Below the pieces are notes generated by a model. The model was not told the DNA's origin and did no database searches. It saw nothing but the letters and a program-made list of their open reading frames with translations. 13,501 bases of DNA from Treponema sp. Lineage in GTDB: Bacteria > Spirochaetota > Spirochaetia > Treponematales > Breznakiellaceae. Positions within the stretch are counted from its first letter, which is position 1. Every line of letters begins with the position of its first letter. Both the position numbers and the translations under genes were made by a program. Shown here one piece after another: positions 1 to 5,142 of this stretch. The stretch spans positions 1 through 13,501 of the forward strand of contig JAISZZ010000028.1 in assembly GCA_031284385.1 (NCBI GenBank). Direction: 5' to 3'.

Positions 1-296
1 CTATTGCGTATGCTTTATCTCCCATTGATTTAATACCTGATTTTATACCAATTTTAGGTTATCTTGATGATTTAATAATATTACCGTTTTTTATATATGT
101 TTCTTTAAAATTAATTCCCGGGGAAATTATGGAAGAATGCAAAGAACAAGCAAAGGATTTATGGAAAAACGGAAAGCCAAGAAGATGGTATTATGCAATG
201 CCAGTAATAGCAATTTATTTGTTAATAATAATTGTAATTGTAAAGAATATAGTTTTAAAAAGAGTTAATAGCAATACTGTAAATATATTAAAGTAA
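1..296 (+). CDS. DUF1232 (YkvA-like) membrane protein, 5'-truncated
   Basis: An open frame enters from the left edge (first full codon at 3) and ends at TAA 294-296, giving 97 visible residues. The visible N-terminal part reads AYALSPIDLIPDFIPILGYL followed by DDLIILP, which is the diagnostic core of DUF1232: a hydrophobic hairpin with the SPIDLIPD and GYLDD signatures. A charged stretch (EECKEQAKDLWKNGKPRRW) comes next, then a C-terminal membrane helix (about YYAMPVIAIYLLIIIVIV) and a short basic tail. The family is a small membrane protein of unknown function, so none is assigned. The coding sequence is markedly more AT-rich than the genes further right, which could mean a different origin. 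The start lies outside the window. Family membership is confident; everything else is open. Confidence 0.8.
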   Translation, partial: IAYALSPIDLIPDFIPILGYLDDLIILPFFIYVSLKLIPGEIMEECKEQAKDLWKNGKPRRWYYAMPVIAIYLLIIIVIVKNIVLKRVNSNTVNILK

Positions 297-310
297 AATT
301 ATTTAATAGA

Positions 311-340
311 GTTGTTCAAAAACTGAAGTTTTTGAACAAC
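311..340. terminator. Perfect 13-bp inverted repeat after the DUF1232 gene
   Basis: The arm GTTGTTCAAAAAC (311-323) pairs exactly with GTTTTTGAACAAC (328-340) across a TGAA loop, starting 14 nt after the DUF1232 stop codon. The position fits a transcription terminator or mRNA 3'-end stabiliser. There is no clean U-run after the stem (TTCCGC follows), so rho-independent termination is not certain. The perfect palindrome could equally be a dispersed genomic repeat. Confidence 0.5.
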
Positions 341-542
341 TTCCGCTTAAAAACGGCAACCTGCCGCGCATTTTGCACAGCAGTTGCTGCAGCTTGTGAG
401 AGAACCCATACGGTTCTTGAACAAGTCCAATGGCTCAAACACCTTTTTTCGGTTACATTTTCGATGTCTCACTGCGCGTTGACGATACTCGCTTTCAACT
501 GATGGAGGCGGACGCGGCGGTGGAGAAGTACGAAAGCGCGTA
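341..542. other. Intergenic stretch without a convincing gene
   Basis: Three competing short frames cover this stretch, none with family features. One runs on the minus strand from about 568 to 347 (73 codons, Arg/Pro/Cys-rich). One on the plus strand runs from 341 to a TGA near 500. A 37-codon frame runs from ATG 430 to TAA 541-543, directly abutting the cloverleaf element. None has a good ribosome binding site or a recognisable motif. The stretch may belong to the same repeat or relic complex as the elements on either side. Confidence 0.4.
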
Positions 543-643
543 AGGAACTGTAAAAAAATAAAATGCACAGCATTTTATTTTAATTGCTTATGCAATAGGG
601 AAATAACATGACCAAATGGTCATGTTATTTCCTTACAGTTCCT
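543..643. mobile_element. 101-bp MITE-like element with terminal inverted repeats and cloverleaf fold
   Basis: The ends AGGAACTGTAA (543-553) and TTACAGTTCCT (633-643) are perfect 11-bp inverted repeats. Allowing three mismatches the match extends to about 23 bp (543-565 against 621-643). Nested inside are three local hairpins. The first is a 12-bp stem, AAAATAAAATGC (555-566) with 570-581 and loop ACA. The second is a 5-bp stem, ATTGC (583-587) with 592-596. The third is a 15-bp stem, GGAAATAACATGACC (599-613) with 618-632. Together with the closing stem they form a four-way-junction cloverleaf. The layout is that of a miniature inverted-repeat element. No obvious target-site duplication was seen. 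A structured RNA is the alternative reading. Confidence 0.55.
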
Positions 644-915
644 AAGTCGACCATTAAGGCGGCAACAGTAACCACAGCCTCAGCAAATGAACTCTTTATC
701 AAAAAAATGAAAGCCACGAAAACATTTTGGATTTTGCCAATATGGTCAACGACACGCTTTATAATTTTGAAAGGCATCCAAGCCGTGAACTGGAGTAGGA
801 CGTACTACTGTAAAGCAGCTACACGGACAATTCACCATAGGACGCGGCAAGAGCGAACGCGTGAAGCCCACCGAAAGACAGTTACTATTACCGCCATCCT
901 TATCTCCCCTCTCGT
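644..915 (+). pseudogene. Possible decayed, frameshifted gene fragment
   Basis: No intact gene is visible, but plausible protein text runs left to right through three successive plus frames. The first (about 644-706) reads KSTIKAATVTTASANELFI. It meets a run of seven A (701-707), after which a second frame reads NESHENILDFANMVNDTLYN and ends SRELE-stop at 796-798. A third frame (from 789) continues as GVGRTTVKQLHGQFTIGRGK and onward. One indel at the A7 run and another near 790 would join them. The upstream edge coincides with the end of the cloverleaf element at 643, as if it had inserted into or beside the gene. No family is recognised. An alternative is chance open frames in non-coding DNA; a minus-strand frame (931-746) is also open here. 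Confidence 0.25.
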
Positions 916-2238
916 TTATTGTTTGTAACATATATCACGCCATTCAGCCTTTGTTTCGGGGCCGAGTGGTTGGCTATATTCGATACTCCATGTATCAAAG
1001 TTGTTGTCTGCGCTACTATAAATATCTACTGCCCCACTCACCCATTTATCGCCGTAAGTCAAACAGTTTGAATAAAAGCTATCTGGATAAATTTTTATGC
1101 GCCAGTTTACCATATCCGTGCTGGTGGCTATTTTATTATGGGCTGATACCGCGAATAGTCCGTTACCATAAGTTATATCACTTATGTATAAGTCATTATC
1201 AGGTAATTCAGATTCAACCCAAGCCTCCCCGTCTGTGCTATAGTAGATGTGGTTATAGGGGCGGTATCCCACAAACATCCCATTGCCAAAGGTTACAGAT
1301 TTCGGTGGGTAATTATCGATATAGTGTCGTGTTCGCCAGTTAATACCGTCCGTACTTATAGCAACATCGGTATCTCCAACCGCTACCCACCGCCCGTTAC
1401 CGTACGCTACGGATTCCCAAGCTGAAAAAGAATCAACATTACAGATAGTCCAACTCATGCCATCTGTACTATACCCAATTACATCGTAGCCTACAGCAAC
1501 GAATTTATTGTCTGCATAGATAACGTCAAACCAAGAATTTGATTTAGGGGGGGGCGTCCCCGTCCAGTAGATACCATTTGTGCTAGAATAGATACCTTGT
1601 TGCCTAGTCGTTACCCACATCCCGTCACCGTAGGCTATGCCTGTAAATTCTCCAACACTACCACTACCACTAATAACTTTTGACATCATAACTCTGTCCC
1701 AGGTACTACCGTCCGAAGAGTAAGCAACCGCCGCTTGGTTAGTGCCCTGTATTGCATTCCCAATCATCACCCATTTCACATTCCAAGTGATTAAGCTCAT
1801 ACACGCATTGACCGCAACTGTATCAGCGGCTTGCTTTGTAGCGTAAGCGCCCGTGCCGTAGGCGGTGGCGCCGCCTAGCTTCTTGTTTGCCAAGTCGACC
1901 ATGCGGAGGACGTACTCCATGTTGGCAACCTGTTTCTCCGTCCCCGGCACAGGCGCTATGCTCAAGCCCCATTTCTGATTCTGATTTATATACCCGCAAA
2001 CGTATTCGCAGTTAACTATCTGTCCCTTATCCTCCTCCGTAAATATAGGAGGTGTACCGCCCTCCGTACCTGTAGGCACTTCCGGCGTGGGGAGTTCTTG
2101 CGGCCCAAGCCTTGCAACTATCTCTTGAACCAAATCTATGACCGAAATTTCCGGCGTTATTTTTTCGTTGGGTGGGGGTTGAGAGAATCCTTCACAAGAC
2201 AGAAGCAGAGACATAAAAATAACAGTTGCTTTTTTCAT
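916..2238 (-). CDS. Lipoprotein with seven beta-propeller-like YGNG/STDG repeats
   Basis: The start is set at ATG 2236-2238, not the GTG 24 nt upstream, because GAGGA precedes it by about 8 nt and the product then opens with a short signal peptide, MKKATVIFMSLLLSC, whose relaxed lipobox LLSC puts Cys at residue 15. The protein has 440 aa. Residues about 20-140 are a Pro-rich linker and a block shared with the upstream paralogue (QELPTPEVPTG, EYVCGYINQ, PVPGTEKQ, NMEYVLRMVDLAN, AYATKQAADTVA). After this come about seven repeats of 36-40 aa with the pattern W..V.YGNG.WVAVG....YSTDG..W, resembling BNR/Ycf48-type propeller blades. The last words, AEWRDICYKQ, look like the start of another repeat, which may close the propeller or mark a C-terminal truncation. 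A C8 tract lies in the frame (1547-1554). It is the second gene of a pair, 32 nt after its neighbour. A surface-exposed or periplasmic binding role is inferred; the ligand is unknown. Confidence 0.8.
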   Translation of the reverse strand: MKKATVIFMSLLLSCEGFSQPPPNEKITPEISVIDLVQEIVARLGPQELPTPEVPTGTEGGTPPIFTEEDKGQIVNCEYVCGYINQNQKWGLSIAPVPGTEKQVANMEYVLRMVDLANKKLGGATAYGTGAYATKQAADTVAVNACMSLITWNVKWVMIGNAIQGTNQAAVAYSSDGSTWDRVMMSKVISGSGSVGEFTGIAYGDGMWVTTRQQGIYSSTNGIYWTGTPPPKSNSWFDVIYADNKFVAVGYDVIGYSTDGMSWTICNVDSFSAWESVAYGNGRWVAVGDTDVAISTDGINWRTRHYIDNYPPKSVTFGNGMFVGYRPYNHIYYSTDGEAWVESELPDNDLYISDITYGNGLFAVSAHNKIATSTDMVNWRIKIYPDSFYSNCLTYGDKWVSGAVDIYSSADNNFDTWSIEYSQPLGPETKAEWRDICYKQ

Positions 2239-2270
2239 TATGGTTTCCTCGTAATAAGACACTTAAATAA

Positions 2271-3395
2271 TCAAGTCGTAGCTAAGGCTAATCCTTGAGA
2301 ATAAAATAAATTAAAGTAATTACCAATAGGAAAATCTGGTCCGGAGTTTATTTGGTTTTCGGCTGATATGGTAGATGATATGGATACCCATAGTCCGTTG
2401 CCGTAGACTACCTTAGACCATAACAGCCCCAAAGTTTTATACTCCCATGTTACACCGTCACTGCTATAGGCAAGGGCACGATCCCCTACTATTATGAATT
2501 TTCCATTTCCAAATGCTATGTCCCTCCAAATATTATTCGTTAGGCTCGTAGACGCAACCCATATTATGCCGTTCGTGCTGGTGGCGATTTCGCCGTCCAG
2601 TCCTACCGCCACCCACAGGCCGTTCCCATAGGCTACGCTTTGCCAGTTGGCTACTGGAATAGTCCCTCTACTCCATATAACGCTGGTCGTGCTGTAGAAG
2701 ACTGCGTTTTTGCCCACCGCCACCCACAGGCTGCCAACGGAAATCGTTTTTTGAAAGGGAATGTCCACATCTAAAGCCAATGTCCAGTTTTTTCCATTTG
2801 GACTGTAATATATATATCCCGTATCTTGCCCACCTGATGGGGCGCCGGCCCCGACAAATCGAGAACCATTATAAGCTATACTACGTATCATACCTAATAA
2901 AGATTCTCCAGTAGTCCAGGTTATGGCATCGTTGCTATATGACATCCCCCCATATATATCTCCAACTAACCACAAACCATTACCAAAGGCAGCGACTACT
3001 GCATAAGGGTAAAAATGAACATGTCTCCAATTGCACTCATCACTACTTCTATATATCATTTCGCCGCTACCCACAATAAACCTTACAACCTCTTTACATA
3101 AATTACTCACGCAATAGTTTGTCGCAACGGTATCCGCTGCTTGCTTTGTAGCGTAAGCACCGGTGCCGTAGGTGGTGATGGTGCCTAGCTTTGAGTTAGC
3201 CAAGTCCACCATGCGCAGGACGTACTCCATGTTGGCCGCCTGTTTCTCCGTTCCCGGCACAGGCGTTATGCTCAAGTCCCATTTCTGATTTATGTACCCG
3301 CACACGTATTCGCAGTTAACCATCTGTCCCATATCACTGACCTCTCCATCCATTTCTCCCGTAGGTACTTCCGGCGTGGGGAGTTCTTGCGCCAC
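2271..3395 (-). CDS. Propeller-repeat protein, paralogue of the adjacent lipoprotein, no signal peptide
   Basis: The frame opens at GTG 3393-3395 with GGAG four bases upstream and a consensus-like promoter just before it, so this start is preferred. The upstream in-frame extension (QQSTQQWRL) has no ATG and runs back to a TGA. The 374-aa product begins MAQELPTPEVPTG, that is, directly at the point where the paralogue's signal peptide and spacer have ended, so no export signal is visible. Residues about 25-95 match the paralogue closely (EYVCGYINQ, PVPGTEKQ, NMEYVLRMVDLAN, AYATKQAADTVA). The rest is about seven divergent propeller-like repeats (AYGNGLWVAVG, AFGNGKFIIVG, VYGNGLWVS). It is the first gene of the pair and ends 32 nt before the lipoprotein start. 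Loss of the 5' end by recombination, or a true cytoplasmic form, are both possible. Function is unknown. Confidence 0.75.
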   Translation of the reverse strand: MAQELPTPEVPTGEMDGEVSDMGQMVNCEYVCGYINQKWDLSITPVPGTEKQAANMEYVLRMVDLANSKLGTITTYGTGAYATKQAADTVATNYCVSNLCKEVVRFIVGSGEMIYRSSDECNWRHVHFYPYAVVAAFGNGLWLVGDIYGGMSYSNDAITWTTGESLLGMIRSIAYNGSRFVGAGAPSGGQDTGYIYYSPNGKNWTLALDVDIPFQKTISVGSLWVAVGKNAVFYSTTSVIWSRGTIPVANWQSVAYGNGLWVAVGLDGEIATSTNGIIWVASTSLTNNIWRDIAFGNGKFIIVGDRALAYSSDGVTWEYKTLGLLWSKVVYGNGLWVSISSTISAENQINSGPDFPIGNYFNLFYSQGLALATT

Positions 3396-3425
3396 AAGTC
3401 TCCATTGTTGGGTACTTTGTTGTAT

Positions 3426-3453
3426 ATTATACCACGCCCCCCGTCTTTTTCAC
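3426..3453 (-). promoter_or_regulatory. Sigma-70-type promoter for the propeller-gene pair
   Basis: Read on the minus strand, GTGAAA (3453-3448) is followed by a 16-bp spacer and a perfect TATAAT (3431-3426). Transcription would begin near 3419, leaving a leader of about 25 nt before the GTG at 3395. This supports the GTG start. The spacer contains a run of six G (minus strand), which could vary in length and so change the -35/-10 spacing. Confidence 0.55.
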
Positions 3454-3477
3454 AGCTCTTTCTACTCATATTATTTC

Positions 3478-3543
3478 AGCCCGGCTGAATGCGGCGCAGA
3501 ACGCGGCGCATTCAGCGCTTTTCTATATGCTTTTCTATATGCT
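3478..3543. repeat. Hairpin plus 12-bp tandem repeat
   Basis: GCTGAATGCG (3484-3493) pairs exactly with CGCATTCAGC (3507-3516) around a GC-rich 13-nt loop. It overlaps a smaller palindrome, CAGCCCGGCTG (3478-3488). Immediately after comes GCTTTTCTATAT twice in tandem (3517-3528, 3529-3540) plus four bases of a third copy. The stem followed by GCTTTTCT on the plus strand resembles a terminator, but no plus-strand gene ends just upstream, so its role is unclear. Confidence 0.5.
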
Positions 3544-3731
3544 TAACTTTTGGTATACTATCAATGGATTTGTATCGATAATTATATTGATAGGTTTTAG
3601 GCTGGCCGCCGGCTTGTTGACAGCCACTAATGGTTCAAAATTGGGAATATTCACCGTATGTCCGGATGCCGCCGGCTTGTTGCTATTATCAGTTTGAATG
3701 TTTATTATTTACAGTTGGAGCGAATCTTACT
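3544..3731. repeat. Intergenic stretch with a 15-bp direct repeat and an inverted repeat
   Basis: This stretch lies between the divergently transcribed propeller operon and the HD-domain gene. GCCGCCGGCTTGTTG occurs exactly at 3605-3619 and 3668-3682. CTATCAAT (3558-3565) is the inverse of ATTGATAG (3586-3593) across 20 nt. These could be operator or recombination sites, or traces of duplication. No small gene with a ribosome binding site was found, although the HD gene's frame stays open back to 3630. Confidence 0.45.
3680..3708 (+). promoter_or_regulatory. Candidate sigma-70 promoter for the HD-domain gene
   Basis: TTGCTA (3680-3685), a 17-bp spacer and TATTAT (3703-3708) match 4/6 and 5/6 of the consensus. 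Transcription would start near 3715, giving a very short leader with GGAG at 3717-3720 before ATG 3732. The -35 box overlaps the second copy of the 15-bp direct repeat. Confidence 0.35.
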
Positions 3732-4349
3732 ATGACTAATGAAAAGATGTGGCGTTTAAAAGAGATATTTCTTGCCCCTTATATGCAGTTGGCAACCGCG
3801 CTTATAGGCAAGTCACGTGAGGGCGGTGGCAATATGTTTCGCCATCAGCTTGATACTATGACGATTCTTATCGACTATGGGTATATTGAGCCGGTTCTGC
3901 TCAAAGCTTCCATAGTTCATGACCTCATAGAGGATGCTCCGGAATTTAACCGCAACCAGCTTCTTTCGGTTGATTACGACAGCCCCGCCGTGTACGAGCT
4001 AGTTTTGGAAGTGAGCCGCAAAAGAGATGAGACAAAGGCGAATTTTTTGACGCGCATCCTTGAAGAGGGCTCTTATAACGCACGGTTGCTTAAATCCGCC
4101 GACAGAATATCTAACATGATTTCGCTGGGTTTTGTGAATAAACCTGAGTTTGTAGTTCGTTACACGGAAGAAACGGCGCGTTATGTCTTTCCTATTGCGG
4201 AATCTGTCGATAAAAATATGTTTATAGAATTGAACAGTCTCGTTGAATCCCGACGGAACGCACTTGGCCTTGACCGTATCTCTGGACCCGATATTGAAAA
4301 GGTAAGAACCGGATATATTGAACACTCTAACGTTTGCTCGATTGCTTGA
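3732..4349 (+). CDS. Stand-alone HD-domain protein, RelA/SpoT hydrolase-like
   Basis: The start is ATG 3732, with GGAG 11 nt upstream. The open frame back to 3630 is low-complexity and Cys/Tyr-rich, and is judged non-coding. The 205-aa product carries the metal-binding set of the RelA/SpoT-type HD fold: H38 (FRHQ), H63-D64 with E67-D68 (VHDLIED), and D124 (KSADRISNM, compare KLADRLHNM in RelA/SpoT). There is no synthetase, TGS or ACT domain, so it is HD-only like small alarmone hydrolases such as MESH1. The known family reaction is Mn-dependent removal of the 3'-pyrophosphate of (p)ppGpp. That this protein does so is inference; other nucleotide phosphohydrolase substrates are possible. It is probably monocistronic, lying 133 nt before cmk, which has its own promoter. 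Confidence 0.75.
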   Translation: MTNEKMWRLKEIFLAPYMQLATALIGKSREGGGNMFRHQLDTMTILIDYGYIEPVLLKASIVHDLIEDAPEFNRNQLLSVDYDSPAVYELVLEVSRKRDETKANFLTRILEEGSYNARLLKSADRISNMISLGFVNKPEFVVRYTEETARYVFPIAESVDKNMFIELNSLVESRRNALGLDRISGPDIEKVRTGYIEHSNVCSIA

Positions 4350-4434
4350 AATCCGCCGCTTCCCATATAAGACTGCGTTCAAATCCTTGTCCCAAACTCG
4401 CCGTAATCGCACGATATTATCAACGATCATCATA

Positions 4435-4463
4435 TTGCAACGAGTTGCCCATAACGGTATAAT
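4435..4463 (+). promoter_or_regulatory. Sigma-70-type promoter upstream of cmk
   Basis: TTGCAA (4435-4440), an exact 17-bp spacer and a perfect TATAAT (4458-4463) lie just before cmk. The start point would be near 4470, so the leader is only about 13 nt and contains the AAGG ribosome binding site (4473-4476). This is the best promoter in the plus-strand run and probably drives cmk and rpsA, perhaps the whole series to 10500. Confidence 0.65.
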
Positions 4464-4482
4464 TATGAAAGCAAGGTAAAGT

Positions 4483-5139
4483 ATGGTGGTAGCTATTGAC
4501 GGGCCTGCCGGGTCGGGTAAAAGTACGATGGCGGAAATGCTGGCGCGGCGTTTGAAACTTGATGACGGTAAACGGTTTGTTTATGTCAATTCAGGTAATT
4601 TGTACCGTGCGATTACCCTCGCGTGCGTAAGACGCGGCGTGGATGTGGACGACGGGAATGCGGTGATAGGCACAGCGAGCGCCCTCAGCCTTGATTACAA
4701 GGACGGCTCCGTGTTTTTGGATGGCGGGAATGTGGACGAGTTGTTGCATAGCGATGAGATAGACCGCTCGGTGGCGCAGGTGTCGGCTAACCCGCCGGTG
4801 CGCCGCATGGTAAACGAGTTGATAAAACGGATAGCGGATGTCCGTAACATCATAGTTGAAGGCAGGGACATGACAACCGTTGTTTTCCCTGACGCAGAGG
4901 CGCGCTTCTACCTTGACGCTTCGGAAGATTCGCGCACGCGGCGGCGTTTTGAGCAGGGGGTTTCAAAACTCGGTATGGAGGAAGTGCGTCATTCTATAAG
5001 GAATCGTGATTTTATGGATATGAATAAACCGGAAGGCCGCTTGAAAATCGCGGATGGAGTTATATATATTGATACTTCCTACTTGACGATAAATCAAGTT
5101 TATGAGAAATTAGAAGAGATAATACGGTTAAAAGGATGA
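4483..5139 (+). CDS. cmk: Cytidylate kinase
   Basis: The enzyme phosphorylates CMP and dCMP with ATP in the cytoplasm, feeding CTP and dCTP pools. The 218-aa product is of normal family length and starts at an ATG preceded by AAGG at 6 nt. It opens directly with the P-loop, AIDGPAGSGKST (residues 4-15). The nucleotide-monophosphate part includes NSGNLYRAIT (36-45; most homologues have DTGAMYRA), the GRDMTTVVFPDA motif (127-138) and the lid arginines (DSRTRRRFEQ, 149-158). The C-terminal IDTSYLTINQV (196-206) is the typical family ending. The usual RDxxDSxR motif reads RDFMDMNK here, a mild divergence. It is followed after 3 nt by rpsA, an arrangement shared with many bacteria, including E. 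coli. Confidence 0.95.
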   Translation: MVVAIDGPAGSGKSTMAEMLARRLKLDDGKRFVYVNSGNLYRAITLACVRRGVDVDDGNAVIGTASALSLDYKDGSVFLDGGNVDELLHSDEIDRSVAQVSANPPVRRMVNELIKRIADVRNIIVEGRDMTTVVFPDAEARFYLDASEDSRTRRRFEQGVSKLGMEEVRHSIRNRDFMDMNKPEGRLKIADGVIYIDTSYLTINQVYEKLEEIIRLKG

Positions 5140-5142
5140 ACC

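Noticed and set aside
430..543. Plus-strand 37-codon frame ending at the cloverleaf edge
   Set aside because: Composition is plausible, but there is no Shine-Dalgarno site or known family; too short to call.
347..568. Minus-strand 73-codon frame, Arg/Pro/Cys-rich
   Set aside because: Starts inside the element without a good ribosome binding site, is low-complexity and has no recognisable motif.
608..928. Plus-strand 106-codon frame starting in the cloverleaf element
   Set aside because: Composition is unlike a protein after the A7 run, and better protein-like text continues in another frame. Kept only as part of the relic hypothesis.
861..1343. Plus-strand frame antisense to the propeller lipoprotein
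   Set aside because: Runs against a well-supported gene with signal peptide and repeats; Tyr/Arg/Cys-rich shadow.
3517..3543. Short 12-bp tandem repeat as a CRISPR remnant
   Set aside because: Units are contiguous with no spacers, too short, and there are no cas genes.
3999..4433. Minus-strand frame across the HD-domain gene
   Set aside because: Opposite strand has conserved catalytic motifs; this frame has none.
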